Assembly (NCBI GenBank): GCA_003543135.1
Contig: DPJG01000027.1
Span: 186,001 to 250,000, forward strand
Direction: 5' to 3'
DNA: 64,000 nt
Origin: Rheinheimera sp.
GTDB taxonomy: Bacteria > Pseudomonadota > Gammaproteobacteria > Enterobacterales > Alteromonadaceae
Positions 8,031 to 17,782 of this stretch are shown here, in pieces. The number at the start of each line of letters is the position of its first letter. Positions within the stretch are counted from its first letter, which is position 1. Under the pieces are notes generated by a model that had not been told where the DNA came from, ran no database searches, and saw only the letters and a program-made list of their open reading frames with translations. The position numbers and the translations under genes were made by a program.

Positions 8031-9953
8031 TCAGAGCGGCGCCGGTTTGCCGATGTAATAGCCCTGGGTGCCGTCAATAAATAACGATTCCAGCATATGT
8101 TTTTCTTCCTGCGACTCCACACTTTCGGCCAGCACGCCAACACCAATGCGGTGGGCGAGGTCGATCATCAGCCGCATAAAGTATTGATTGTTTTTATCTT
8201 CATCAATATGGCGGGTATAACTGCCGTCCATTTTGACAAAGTCCGGTTTTAAATCACGGAAGAATTTAAAGGAGGTAATACCCACACCAAATTTTTCCAC
8301 CGTTAAGCGGCAGCCGCAGCGATGCAGCATGTCGATAAATCTTTTACTGGTTTTTAAGTTTTGTTGCAGACCGTATTCACTGACTTCAAACACCAGTTTG
8401 CTGGCAATAGAGGCATCTTTCAGTAACCGGCGTTCCAGCCAAATCACAAACTGATCATCATGCACACAGCGGGGTGATAAGTTCAGACCAAAATACTGAT
8501 CCTGCATATTGCGGTTTTTAATGGTGGTGAGGGCAGTTTCAATAATCAGCCGATCAACTGCGATAATTTTATCCAGCTTTTCTGCCATGGCTAAAAAGGA
8601 CGCCGTTGGCAAAATCTGATCTTCGATGGTTTTAAAGCGCACCAGAATTTCTGAATAGGTTTTTGACGAACGGTTTGACGGCTGCACTGTTTGTAATAAC
8701 AACGAAATACGGCTGTTATCCAGCACATCGTCAATGACATTACGCCAGTTCTGATTGCCATAACCGCCAATGCCTATTTCACCCACAGCACTGTCTTTTT
8801 GCACATGCCAGCTGTTGCTTTGTTTGGTCTGGGCCAGGCTAATTGAAGTGTCAGCAACGGCCAGAATTTCGCCCAGTGGTTTGCCGGTCTCATAACTGAC
8901 CAAACCTGTATAAGCCACCGAATCGAGTTCAGCAATTTTTTGGTATTCGTTTAACCGGCTTTGCAGCTGAGTGGCAAAATTTTCCGCGTCTTTTAGCGTG
9001 ACACGCGGCAGTAGAATGGCAAAGTCGGAGCTGTTGAGCCGGTACACTTTATGATCACGATAGCTGGCCGCAACTTTCTGAATTAACTCACTGACCGACA
9101 GAATGTATTTGTCGCCTTCCTGAAAACCACGGCTTTGGTTGATATTTTGCAGTTCAGTACAACGGGTGATGGCAAAAATACCAAAATCTTTTTCACTGCC
9201 TTCGCGCAGATGTTCTTCATAAAATTGCACAAAACGGTTGCGGTTAGGCAGGCCGGTAATAGAGTCACGAAAGGCGTCTTCTGTCACCTGCCTGGCAGTT
9301 TGTGACATTTCGTTAAATTGTTGCTGGCTAAACTCAGAAAATTTGTTCAGTGACAGCGCCACATCTTCAAATTCATCAGTCAAATCCTGCGTTTGCAGCT
9401 CAGCCGCCGGGTCGCGCATAAAACGTTCAATGGCATGACTGATGTTGTGACTAACTTTACGCAGTTGTGCTTTTAATAACAGCGGCGTCAGTATGGCTGG
9501 TAATAAACATAAAAATAACGGTGCCAGTAACGTCATCCAGAACGCTTGCAGGAACACGGCGTTAGAACGGTCAAAATCCGGAATAAATTGCAGTTGTAAC
9601 TGGTGTTCGTCGTTTTTAATCACCGCCGCTTTTTGTTCGATACCGGTCAGGCTGAAAATCTGTTCCAGCAGGGCAGAACCGCTGCTGGCATTATTGTGTT
9701 CATGCAACACTGTTCCGTCCAGTTTGCTCAGCTGCAGCATTTGTGGATTGGTGCTGGCGCGGATTTGCTGCACCAGGGTTTTATAATCTTCGCCAACAAA
9801 ATTTTTCAGCAGCTGCGTCAAAGCTATTTTCTGGCGGTCATAACTTTCTTTGACATGTTGTTGTTCTGTCGTCACCAGTGCACTTAACACTATGGCAAGC
9901 AGCAGTAGTACGCAGACAAATTGGGCAACAAGCAGGGTCCGTAACATTTTCAT
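8031..9953 (-). CDS. csrD: Membrane protein with degenerate GGDEF and EAL domains, CsrD-like
   Basis: 640 residues. A transmembrane helix at about residues 6-27 and another near 140-165 enclose a periplasmic segment of about 110 residues. A linker with a HAMP-like or coiled segment follows, then a GGDEF-fold domain whose active-site motif is replaced by NSSDF (about residues 307-311), and a C-terminal EAL-fold domain. In the EAL domain, EALxR is EILVRF, the ITE block is EVSE, and the catalytic DDFGTG is EKFGVG. Neither cyclase nor phosphodiesterase activity is expected. Length, layout and degeneration match CsrD/MshH, which in E. coli directs RNase E decay of CsrB/CsrC RNAs. The symbol is assigned by resemblance, not by synteny. 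Confidence 0.75.
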   Translation of the reverse strand: MKMLRTLLVAQFVCVLLLLAIVLSALVTTEQQHVKESYDRQKIALTQLLKNFVGEDYKTLVQQIRASTNPQMLQLSKLDGTVLHEHNNASSGSALLEQIFSLTGIEQKAAVIKNDEHQLQLQFIPDFDRSNAVFLQAFWMTLLAPLFLCLLPAILTPLLLKAQLRKVSHNISHAIERFMRDPAAELQTQDLTDEFEDVALSLNKFSEFSQQQFNEMSQTARQVTEDAFRDSITGLPNRNRFVQFYEEHLREGSEKDFGIFAITRCTELQNINQSRGFQEGDKYILSVSELIQKVAASYRDHKVYRLNSSDFAILLPRVTLKDAENFATQLQSRLNEYQKIAELDSVAYTGLVSYETGKPLGEILAVADTSISLAQTKQSNSWHVQKDSAVGEIGIGGYGNQNWRNVIDDVLDNSRISLLLQTVQPSNRSSKTYSEILVRFKTIEDQILPTASFLAMAEKLDKIIAVDRLIIETALTTIKNRNMQDQYFGLNLSPRCVHDDQFVIWLERRLLKDASIASKLVFEVSEYGLQQNLKTSKRFIDMLHRCGCRLTVEKFGVGITSFKFFRDLKPDFVKMDGSYTRHIDEDKNNQYFMRLMIDLAHRIGVGVLAESVESQEEKHMLESLFIDGTQGYYIGKPAPL

Positions 9954-10171
9954 AGCGGCGCACTTTCCAATTTTCGCAGGGGATCAACTCAACTATAGAC
10001 GGCATCCTGAATGAACAGGAACTAAAAAGTCCTATAAGTTCAATTAAAACAAAAAATTGCAGTGAAATAAACAGACTTTACGCCGGTTGGCAGATTAAAG
10101 AGATGAATACAAAGAAATACAGCACAGAAAGTGGGAATTTATAAAGAAGCTAGCAATATTGATACTTTAGG

Positions 10172-10248
10172 TGGCTCCCCAGGTTGGACTCGAACCAACG
10201 ACCTACGGATTAACAGTCCGCCGCTCTAACCGGCTGAGCTACTGAGGA
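10172..10248 (-). tRNA. tRNA-Asn (anticodon GTT)
   Basis: On the minus strand a 77-nt cloverleaf runs from TCCTCAG to GCCA. The acceptor stem TCCTCAG pairs with CTGGGGA with one G-U; the discriminator is G and the CCA end is encoded. The anticodon stem-loop reads GGACTGTTAATCC with anticodon GTT, and the T arm contains GGTTCGAGTCC. It closely resembles E. coli tRNA-Asn. It stands alone between csrD-like and the MATE gene, transcribed toward csrD-like. Confidence 0.97.
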
Positions 10249-10920
10249 ACTGTGTCTGCAACGGGGCGCCATACTAATGCGCCTCTTTCAGGCTGTCAAC
10301 AGTTAAACCAGCACAAATCTTTGATTCTGATTCACTTGCCGATTGTTTAGCCAAAGTGTCGAAAAAGTAACAAATGCCGCTGTTTTTTTGCTGTTTTTAC
10401 GTTGATCCAGCAGGAGCAAAAAGGCGATCTGGCGCCAGCCTATAGCAGATAAGGGCTGGCGCATGTTACTCACAGAATCTGTGGATATCTTTGTGGATGA
10501 CTGGTGTCACTCCTGTGTGAAGCCAGCAATAATGCGGCTTAGCGCCAGATCAATATCTAAATTAAAAAATATTTATTGCTTTAAAAACAATGGCTTGTGA
10601 AAAATGCTTTTTCATGGTGCGGCAAAGTGCTGCATTTTCTGCTGCAGATGTCGGCAATATGGCAATTGTGAACTGTTTTTGTGCGATAGCCGGCTAAATT
10701 CTGCCCTTTTGGCATTCTGTTCCGGGATCTATGCCAGCTTTTATGCCGGATCCGCGCTCTGTTGAAGGCAGGGGAGCACCTAAAGCTCAGGTGGTGGTTT
10801 TCTGAACCTGATAAAGCGTTTTATGGCTTTATCAACACAACAGATAAAAGTTGTGGCTGTTGATGGAGCTCGTTGCAACTTTTCACTACAATAGCGCACC
10901 CTTGCCTCAAGACTCCGCCT
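10249..10920. other. Gene-free stretch between tRNA-Asn and the MATE gene
   Basis: About 670 bases without a convincing gene on either strand. It should hold the tRNA-Asn promoter (minus) and the MATE promoter (plus). Two near-consensus DnaA-box-like 9-mers in the same orientation lie at 10480-10488 (TGTGGATAT) and 10492-10500 (TGTGGATGA), each one base off TGTGNATAA. No intrinsic terminator or RNA gene is recognised. Confidence 0.6.
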
Positions 10921-12285
10921 ATGAGCAACACAGCTTTAAAAAAAACCGATATGACTCAGGGTGATATCCAGCGCACTTTAACCAGCATGACGGTGCCTAT
11001 GCTGTTTGGCATGATCACCTTAATGTCCTTTAATCTGGTCGACACTTTTTTTATTAGTATGTTGGGCACCCAGGAGCTGGCGGCTGTTAGTTTTACCTTT
11101 CCGGTGACTTTTACTGTGATTAGCCTGGCAATAGGTTTGAGTATCGGCACCTCAGCGCTGATAGCCAAAGCCCATGGCAGTGGCGACAGCTCTGCTGCGA
11201 AGGCCGATGGTCTGGCGGCGCTCTGGTTGTCTGCTTATCTGGTCGCTGCTTTATCTTTGGTCGGTTATCTCTGTATGGATCCGCTGTTTCGACTTTTGGG
11301 GGCCAAAGACGATACCCTGCCTTTTATTCATGATTATATGAGCTGGTGGTTTGCCGGCGCCGTATTGCTAATCACGCCGATGATAGGCAATGCCGTGCTG
11401 CGTGCCGCCGGTGATACAAAAACCCCGAGTTTAATGATGGCCTGCTCTGGTTTGGTCAATGCGGTGCTGGATCCGATACTGATTTTTGGCTTTGGCCCTG
11501 TGCCGGCCATGGGGGTTGAAGGTGCGGCTATTGCCAGTTTGATCTCCTGGCTGGTGAGTTTTAGTCTGATTTTATATCTGATCATTTACCGCAGAGGTCT
11601 GATTAACAGTGGCCATCAGCCGTTTGCTGAGTTTCTGGCGATAAGTAAACGTATTTTGCATATAGGATTACCTGCTGCTGGCGCCAATATGCTGACACCG
11701 CTGGCGATGGCGATATTAACTGCTGTGATGGCAAGTTACGGCGCCCATGCAGTGGCCGCTTATGGTGTAGGCGCCCGGCTTGAAAGTATTGCCTGCTTAG
11801 TGGTGCTGGCACTGTCGATGACTTTGCCACCTTTTGTCAGTCAGAATCTGGGAGCCGGAAAACTGGAAAGAGTGAAAACCGGTTATCAGCTTTGTATCCG
11901 TTTTGTACTGGGCTGGCAGTTTGCGGTGTACTTGTTGCTCTCTGCAGGCGCCTGGTGGATAGCTTTGTGGTTTTCTGATGATCCAGAGGTAATTTCACTG
12001 ATCCGCAGTTTTATCTGGATCTTGCCTTTGGGTTACGGTTTACAAGGCATCGTTATTTTAACCAATTCCTCTTTTAATGCGCTGCATTTGCCGATGCGGG
12101 CGCTTGGCCTCAGTGTAGTGCGGCTTTTTGTGTTTTATGTGCCTATGGCCTGGCTCGGCGGCAAACTTTTTGGTGTGCTGGGCGTCTATAGTGGCGCTTT
12201 GCTGGCAAACTTTATCATTGCTGCCATTGCTTATTATTGGTTTCACAGCACCCTGGCCAATTTACAAAGGGCAAAAACGCTGTAG
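10921..12285 (+). CDS. MATE family multidrug/Na+ antiporter
   Basis: 454 residues from the ATG at 10921; a TTG at 10873 would add 16 residues that do not look like family sequence. About twelve membrane helices in two related halves. TVPMLFGMITLMSFNLVDTFFISMLG at the first two helices and GNAVLRAAGDTKTPSLMM after the fifth are typical of the bacterial MATE (NorM/DinF) superfamily. Expected to export cationic compounds in exchange for Na+ or H+; the substrate cannot be told. uvrB follows 84 bases downstream; a short GC stem-loop (12301-12316) without a T-run lies between them. Confidence 0.93.
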   Translation: MSNTALKKTDMTQGDIQRTLTSMTVPMLFGMITLMSFNLVDTFFISMLGTQELAAVSFTFPVTFTVISLAIGLSIGTSALIAKAHGSGDSSAAKADGLAALWLSAYLVAALSLVGYLCMDPLFRLLGAKDDTLPFIHDYMSWWFAGAVLLITPMIGNAVLRAAGDTKTPSLMMACSGLVNAVLDPILIFGFGPVPAMGVEGAAIASLISWLVSFSLILYLIIYRRGLINSGHQPFAEFLAISKRILHIGLPAAGANMLTPLAMAILTAVMASYGAHAVAAYGVGARLESIACLVVLALSMTLPPFVSQNLGAGKLERVKTGYQLCIRFVLGWQFAVYLLLSAGAWWIALWFSDDPEVISLIRSFIWILPLGYGLQGIVILTNSSFNALHLPMRALGLSVVRLFVFYVPMAWLGGKLFGVLGVYSGALLANFIIAAIAYYWFHSTLANLQRAKTL

Positions 12286-12369
12286 CAGTGCGAAAAATAC
12301 AAGGCCGCCCGGCCTTTGTGATTCAAGATATCAGGCTGGTTGCTTTTGCGTTTTTTACAGGGAAAGCTT

Positions 12370-14373
12370 ATGTCACGCGATTTTAAACTTCATTCACCTT
12401 ATCAGCCCTCCGGCGATCAGCCCACCGCAATTGCGGCGCTGGTGGACGGTTTAGAGGCGGGTCTGGCCCATCAGACCTTGCTGGGTGTTACCGGCTCCGG
12501 CAAAACTTTTACCATGGCCAATGTGATTGCCAGGGTGAACCGGCCCACGCTGATTATGGCGCACAACAAAACCCTGGCAGCACAGCTTTATGGCGAAATG
12601 AAAGAGTTTTTCCCCGACAACGCCGTCGAATATTTTGTGTCTTATTACGATTATTACCAGCCTGAAGCTTATGTACCGGCCAGTGATACCTTTATCGAAA
12701 AAGACGCCTCCATTAACGAACACATCGAGCAGATGCGACTGTCGGCCACCAAAGCGCTGATGGAGCGCCGGGATGTAGTGATTATCGCTTCAGTGTCTGC
12801 CATTTATGGTTTGGGCGACCCGGAATCTTATATGAAGATGCTGTTGCATCTGAAAGTGGGCGACATTGTTGATCAGCGTTTTATTCTGCGCCGTTTGGCT
12901 GAGCTGCAGTATCAGCGCAATGACATGGCGTTTGAACGTGCCACTTACCGGGTGCGTGGTGATGTCATTGATATTTTTCCGGCCGAGTCGGATGAACTGG
13001 CGGTGCGGCTGGAACTGTTTGATGAAGAAATAGAACGTATCAGCCTGTTTGACCCACTCACAGGTGCGGTGGAAAAAGTAGTAGCGCGTTACACTATTTA
13101 TCCAAAAACCCACTATGTGACGCCCAGGGAGAAGATCCTCGAAGCGGTCGACAGGATCAAAATAGAGCTGGCTGCCAGGCGTGCTCAGCTACTGGCGGAA
13201 AATAAGCTGATTGAAGAGCAGCGTATTGGTCAGCGCACCTTGTTTGATTTGGAAATGATGGTGGAGCTCGGGTACTGCTCGGGCATTGAAAACTACTCGC
13301 GTTATTTATCCGGCCGTGCTGAAGGTGAACCACCACCAACCTTGCTGGATTATTTCCCGGCCGATGGCTTGATGTTTATTGACGAATCCCATGTCACTAT
13401 TTCTCAAATCGGCGCCATGTATAAAGGTGACCGTTCCCGTAAAGAAAATCTGGTGAATTATGGTTTTCGCTTGCCTTCAGCACTGGATAACAGGCCGCTG
13501 AAGTTTGATGAATTTGAAGCCATAGCACCACAACGGATTTATGTGTCGGCCACACCTGCAGCTTATGAGCTGGAAAAATCAGCCGGTGAAGTGGTGGAGC
13601 AGGTAGTGCGGCCAACAGGTTTGATTGACCCTGTGATTGAGATCCGTCCTGTGGCTACTCAGGTGGATGATCTGCTATCTGAGGCTTATCGTTGCAGTAA
13701 ACTGGGTGAGCGTATTCTGGTCACCACTTTAACCAAAAAAATGGCGGAAGATTTAACCGACTATCTGCACGAGCATAATGTCAAAGTGCGCTACCTGCAT
13801 TCGGATATCGACACCGTGGAGCGGGTGGAAATTATCCGCGATTTACGCCTTGGGGTCTTTGATGTGCTGGTAGGTATTAACCTGTTGCGGGAAGGTCTGG
13901 ATATTCCTGAAGTGTCACTGGTCGCTATTCTGGATGCAGATAAAGAAGGTTTTTTACGTTCAGAGCGATCGCTGATTCAGACCATAGGCCGGGCGGCGCG
14001 CAATGTAAAAGGCAAAGCCATTTTGTATGCCGACCGCATCACCGGCTCAATGCAAAAAGCCATTGATGAAACAGAGCGGCGCCGCGCCAAACAAATGGCT
14101 TATAACGAACAGCATGGCATTACGCCGACTCAAATTTCGAAAAAAATCGGCGATGTGATGGACTTAGGCCAGGATGCAAAAAATAACCAGCCACAACAAA
14201 AAGTGGCTGAGCATCTGCAGCTGGTCAAAGGCAAAACACCTTATCAGGTGCAGGCTGAGATTAAAAAATTGGAAGCGCAGATGCTGCAACATGCGAAAAA
14301 TCTGGAGTTTGAGCAGGCAGCTGTGCTGCGTGATCAGGTTCATGCGTTAAAAGCAGGATTGCTGGAAATTTAG
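12370..14373 (+). CDS. uvrB: Excinuclease ABC subunit B
   Basis: 667 residues from the ATG at 12370, preceded by an AGGGA-type ribosome-binding sequence; the in-frame upstream start is rejected because [18 protein letters not shown] is the family N-terminus. Walker A GVTGSGKT spans residues 39-46. The beta-hairpin that locks onto damaged DNA is seen as [13 protein letters not shown] near residue 95. The helicase motifs include [14 protein letters not shown] and QTIGRAARN, and the UVR domain that contacts UvrC (KKLEAQM...[12 protein letters not shown]) is at the C-terminus. Acts in nucleotide excision repair with UvrA and UvrC. I did not find a clear LexA box upstream. Confidence 0.98.
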   Translation: MSRDFKLHSPYQPSGDQPTAIAALVDGLEAGLAHQTLLGVTGSGKTFTMANVIARVNRPTLIMAHNKTLAAQLYGEMKEFFPDNAVEYFVSYYDYYQPEAYVPASDTFIEKDASINEHIEQMRLSATKALMERRDVVIIASVSAIYGLGDPESYMKMLLHLKVGDIVDQRFILRRLAELQYQRNDMAFERATYRVRGDVIDIFPAESDELAVRLELFDEEIERISLFDPLTGAVEKVVARYTIYPKTHYVTPREKILEAVDRIKIELAARRAQLLAENKLIEEQRIGQRTLFDLEMMVELGYCSGIENYSRYLSGRAEGEPPPTLLDYFPADGLMFIDESHVTISQIGAMYKGDRSRKENLVNYGFRLPSALDNRPLKFDEFEAIAPQRIYVSATPAAYELEKSAGEVVEQVVRPTGLIDPVIEIRPVATQVDDLLSEAYRCSKLGERILVTTLTKKMAEDLTDYLHEHNVKVRYLHSDIDTVERVEIIRDLRLGVFDVLVGINLLREGLDIPEVSLVAILDADKEGFLRSERSLIQTIGRAARNVKGKAILYADRITGSMQKAIDETERRRAKQMAYNEQHGITPTQISKKIGDVMDLGQDAKNNQPQQKVAEHLQLVKGKTPYQVQAEIKKLEAQMLQHAKNLEFEQAAVLRDQVHALKAGLLEI

Positions 14374-14580
14374 CAAGCTTTATTTTAGGTTAATCTGATG
14401 TTTAGCTTGTTTTTGTCGTAGATAAATGCAAGATATAATTTGTAAGTGGATGAATTTTAATTGTAATAAATTATATTTTGCATTTATCGGCATTATTTAT
14501 TAAAAATTTTCTCTATTCAGTTTTAATTAATTTTTCTTTTGATAAGCTTGCCCCCGTTATCTACAGCCGGAGGGCATTTT

Positions 14581-15384
14581 ATGAAATCTTATCTTTTCCC
14601 TGTTCTTGTTCCTGCTTTGTTATCTTTGGCGTCTGCAACTGCTGTGGCCGGGTCTTATCAGTCACAAACTGATGTGAATTATGGCTGGGCTGATATTGAA
14701 GGTGCAGACTTATCTTCATGGAACCTGAAACAACGTTTTTATTTAGCACCGGTACAAACTGAAGGCTCAGTACCTTTGGCTGAGGCGGCTTTTATGCAGC
14801 GTCAGGCCAGCCTGCACGGTACTTTCAGCCGAGACAGCGTTGAATATGGTGCTTTTGAAGCCAACAACAACAGCTGGTCTGTCGGCGGCGAGTATATGGA
14901 CAGCCGTCACGACTTTTATGCATCTTTTGACTGGCGTTTTATCAACAACAGCAAAGAATATGAAGCCACCACTAAACTGGGCTTTTTTGTGCAAAATGAC
15001 TGGTTAGTGACCGGTGATATTTATCATGTAAAAGATGTTGATGGCAGCACTTATCTGGAATACGGTGCCAGCACGAAAAAATTACTGGATTTAGACACCG
15101 GCGACTTTATCGCTATCACCGCCGGTATGCGTAATTTCCACCATTCGACCTGGACTGGCTATAACGTGGCTGCCGACTACTACTTTGGCAAAAACCTGTC
15201 GGTTGGCTTAGGTTATGAATGGGATTCCAAAGGCATTTTCCAAACCGAAGCAGATGCGTACGAACTGCGCAGCCAGTGGTTTGCCCTGCCAAATCTGGCG
15301 CTGAATGCTTCATTAAAACGTGTTGACTATCTGGATGACGAAGACGAAACCCTGTACCAGGTTGGCGCCAGCTACCGCTTCTGA
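14581..15384 (+). CDS. Putative outer-membrane beta-barrel (porin-like) protein
   Basis: 267 residues from the ATG at 14581, behind a strong GGAGG sequence. A signal peptide of about 24 residues ends at AVAG. The mature part shows alternating hydrophobic/polar strands rich in Tyr, Trp and Gly, such as YGAFEANNNSWSVGGEYMDS and LSVGLGYEWDSKG, and ends with aromatic F (SYRF), the outer-membrane barrel insertion signal. I do not recognise a specific family or substrate; it resembles short proteins annotated as putative porin in Alteromonadales. A terminator lies 114 bases downstream, so it looks monocistronic. The 5' region is AT rich. Confidence 0.8.
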   Translation: MKSYLFPVLVPALLSLASATAVAGSYQSQTDVNYGWADIEGADLSSWNLKQRFYLAPVQTEGSVPLAEAAFMQRQASLHGTFSRDSVEYGAFEANNNSWSVGGEYMDSRHDFYASFDWRFINNSKEYEATTKLGFFVQNDWLVTGDIYHVKDVDGSTYLEYGASTKKLLDLDTGDFIAITAGMRNFHHSTWTGYNVAADYYFGKNLSVGLGYEWDSKGIFQTEADAYELRSQWFALPNLALNASLKRVDYLDDEDETLYQVGASYRF

Positions 15385-15497
15385 GTCAGAGTGTGAAAAG
15401 CTTAGGTACTGCAGCTCTGAGGGGAGTGGTGGTATCTGGCTGAGCTGAATGCAGACACTGCATCAAGCTAAATAACCAATATAGTTCCTTGCTGATT

Positions 15498-15523
15498 GCC
15501 CTGCTGTTGCAGGGCTTTTTTTT
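15498..15523 (+). terminator. Intrinsic terminator after the porin-like gene
   Basis: GCCCTGC stem, TGTT loop and GCAGGGC, followed by a run of eight T on the plus strand. Confidence 0.92.
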
Positions 15524-15547
15524 ATGTATAGGGCTACTGTGGGATCT

Positions 15548-15573
15548 CAGCACGCCAAACTGTTGGCGTGCTG
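15548..15573. repeat. Perfect 11-bp inverted repeat, 4-base loop
   Basis: CAGCACGCCAA and its exact reverse complement TTGGCGTGCTG are separated by ACTG. There is no T-run on either side, so it is not a standard intrinsic terminator. It sits between the terminator of the porin-like gene and the 3' end of the LysR gene. Function unknown; possibly a remnant of a repetitive extragenic element, an RNA 3'-end stabiliser or a protein site. Confidence 0.75.
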
Positions 15574-15687
15574 GCCGCTGTTGCGCCTTCCGATCTGCGG
15601 GAGGCCGGGCTAAGGTACAGGGCAATGCTGCAGCAATTGCAGGCGATACACAGGGCAAGTAGGCCGCAGCGTGCTTGAAATAACGGG

Positions 15688-16587
15688 TTAGCTGCTAACC
15701 TGCTGTTGTGAAGTCCATTGTTGCCATAAAAAGTCAGCGACAGGGCCAAGCAGCTGATCACGGTGTTTCACCAGATGCACTTCCCCCCGGATGGGCCCTG
15801 GCATTTCTTTGGTATAAATAGGCAGCAGAGTGCCATGCTCCAGTTCAGTTTTTACCTGATGCCGCGCCAGCATACCCCAGCCTAAATCGGCCAGCAGTGC
15901 CTGTTTCATACTCTGACTGTTATTAATTTTCAGCCGCTGACTACTTTGCAGGGGCAGCAATTTACCGCTGTCAAAATCAAGGGCGTTAGAGTCAGCCACC
16001 AGCTGCGGCAGCGCATGCAGCTGCTGAATGCTCAGTAATGGCTCCTGCAGTCTGGCCAATAACCCAGGGCTTGCCACACATAAAATATCAAATTCGCCAA
16101 TGGCCACAGGTTCAAACTGGCCCAGACTGATAAAAACCGGAAACCAAGGACTGATGGCCAAATCGGTTTGCTGGTGTTTGAGTTTTTCCAATGCCTGTAG
16201 CCGGTAATCAAAACTAATCGACAGTTCAGTCTGTGGAAACAGCTGCTGCGCCTGCAAAATAGCGGGCATTAAGGCCGAAGGTTCCACCGCTTCGTCAAAG
16301 GAAATACGCAAACTGGCTTCAGCACCCCGGCTTAAATGTTTGGCCAGAGATTTGAGCTGAGCATGCTGATGTAGCAGCTGCTGTGCCTGCTGGTAAAAAC
16401 GCTGGCCGGCTTCGGTCAGCCTTAAGCGATAGTGATTACGGTCGACTATAGTAAAGCCGCATTGCTGCTCGAGTTTTTTCAGCGCCATGCTAAGCGCAGG
16501 CTGGGTTTTATGCAGTTGCAGCGCCGCCTGTTGCAGGCTGTCACTCTGGCTGATGGCTTGCAAAATCTGCAGGCTGGTTAAGTTCAT
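15688..16587 (-). CDS. LysR-family transcriptional regulator
   Basis: 299 residues, standard LysR length. The N-terminal winged helix-turn-helix (SLQQAALQLHKTQPALSMALKKLEQQ) spans about residues 15-45, followed by a linker helix and a two-lobed effector-binding domain. It is divergent from the RND adaptor gene, with 106 bases between the start codons, so it probably controls that efflux operon and itself through this shared region (inference from arrangement). The effector cannot be predicted. Confidence 0.93.
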   Translation of the reverse strand: MNLTSLQILQAISQSDSLQQAALQLHKTQPALSMALKKLEQQCGFTIVDRNHYRLRLTEAGQRFYQQAQQLLHQHAQLKSLAKHLSRGAEASLRISFDEAVEPSALMPAILQAQQLFPQTELSISFDYRLQALEKLKHQQTDLAISPWFPVFISLGQFEPVAIGEFDILCVASPGLLARLQEPLLSIQQLHALPQLVADSNALDFDSGKLLPLQSSQRLKINNSQSMKQALLADLGWGMLARHQVKTELEHGTLLPIYTKEMPGPIRGEVHLVKHRDQLLGPVADFLWQQWTSQQQVSS

Positions 16588-16693
16588 AAGTTAATCTTAT
16601 AAAGATATGCAATAAATATAAATTTAATCTGAATGTATTGGCTTGTATAGTGCCAAGCCGAATTTGGCTGATGTTTTGATGGAGCAACTTTGC

Positions 16694-17779
16694 ATGGGCA
16701 AAAAATTAAAGATCACCGCCTTTTTATTGGCATTGCCGTTATTGGGCTGCCAGAAAGCTGAGCAGCAACAAAGTGCAGAAGTGATCCGGCCGGTGAAATT
16801 ACATCAGGTGAGTGATCACAGGGCACAGAGTATCCGGCAGTTTCCGGCATTGGTGGAACCCACCGAAAATGCCCGGCTGACCTTTAGAGTCAGTGGCAAA
16901 CTGACGGAGCTAAAGGTGCGGCCTGGTCAGCAGGTTAAAAAAGGTGAGTTACTGGCAAGGCTGGATGCCACTGATTTTAAATTAAAAGTGGAACAGGCAC
17001 AGGCGCGTTATCAATTATCTAAAGCGCAGTTTGACCGGGCCAATACTTTGATCGGCCAAAAACTGGTATCACAGGCCATGTTTGATGAAGCCAAGGCGCA
17101 GCTGCAGGTGGCCGATGCAGACCTCAAAACCAGTCAGACCAATTTAAGTTACACCGAAATGCTGGCGCCTTTTAGCGGCACAGTGTCACGATCCTTAGTG
17201 GAAAATCATGAAAACGTGCAGGCACAACAGCCAGTGCTGGAGCTGCAATTGCGCGATATGGTGGATGTGGTGATCCAGGTGCCGGAAGATGTGATAGCGC
17301 TGGTAAAAAAAGACGTGTCTTACCAGCCAGAAGTTGTTTTTGACTCTTACCCGGCGCATCAATACCGCGCCAGCATTAAAGAGTGGGATACCAGAGCTGA
17401 CCCTGCCACCAATAGCTTTAAAGTGGTGTTTAGTATGCCAACTCCCAAAGAATTTAACGTGCTGTCCGGCATGACAGCCAATGTGATTGCAGATTTAAGC
17501 CAGTTAACCCATCAGCCGGACGCGGCGCTGTTGGTGCCTGCTACGGCTGTTTTTGCCGCCAATGATGTGGCGCTTCAAGACAATCAGCGTTTTGTCTGGG
17601 TTTATTTGCCGGACAGTCAGCAGGTAGAGCGCCGTGCTGTCACCACAGGTGAACTGACGGCTGAAGGTATTCAAATCCGCTCCGGCTTAAGTGTGGGCGA
17701 GCAAGTGGTCACAGCCGGCACCCAGCAGCTGCAGCAAGGACAAAAAGTGCGGCCTTGGCAGCGTGAGCGGGGGCTGTAA
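16694..17779 (+). CDS. RND efflux system periplasmic adaptor (membrane fusion) lipoprotein
   Basis: 361 residues from the ATG at 16694, chosen because GGAG lies 9 bases upstream and the protein then begins with a lipoprotein signal ending in LPLLGC. Order of parts: biotinyl-lipoyl half (SGKLTELKVRPGQQVKKGELLARLD), alpha-helical hairpin (about residues 95-150), second lipoyl half (MLAPFSGTVSRSLVENHENV), beta-barrel and membrane-proximal domains. It bridges the inner-membrane pump encoded next, 3 bases downstream, to an outer-membrane channel. No channel gene is present in this window, so a TolC-like protein is presumably shared. Confidence 0.93.
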   Translation: MGKKLKITAFLLALPLLGCQKAEQQQSAEVIRPVKLHQVSDHRAQSIRQFPALVEPTENARLTFRVSGKLTELKVRPGQQVKKGELLARLDATDFKLKVEQAQARYQLSKAQFDRANTLIGQKLVSQAMFDEAKAQLQVADADLKTSQTNLSYTEMLAPFSGTVSRSLVENHENVQAQQPVLELQLRDMVDVVIQVPEDVIALVKKDVSYQPEVVFDSYPAHQYRASIKEWDTRADPATNSFKVVFSMPTPKEFNVLSGMTANVIADLSQLTHQPDAALLVPATAVFAANDVALQDNQRFVWVYLPDSQQVERRAVTTGELTAEGIQIRSGLSVGEQVVTAGTQQLQQGQKVRPWQRERGL

Positions 17780-17782
17780 CAG

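Noticed and set aside
12301..12316. Terminator between the MATE gene and uvrB
   Set aside because: AAGGCC-GCCC-GGCCTT stem is not followed by a T-run.
15548..15573. attC-like recombination site
   Set aside because: The hairpin lacks the RYYYAAC/GTTRRRY core layout and no integrase or cassette genes are near.
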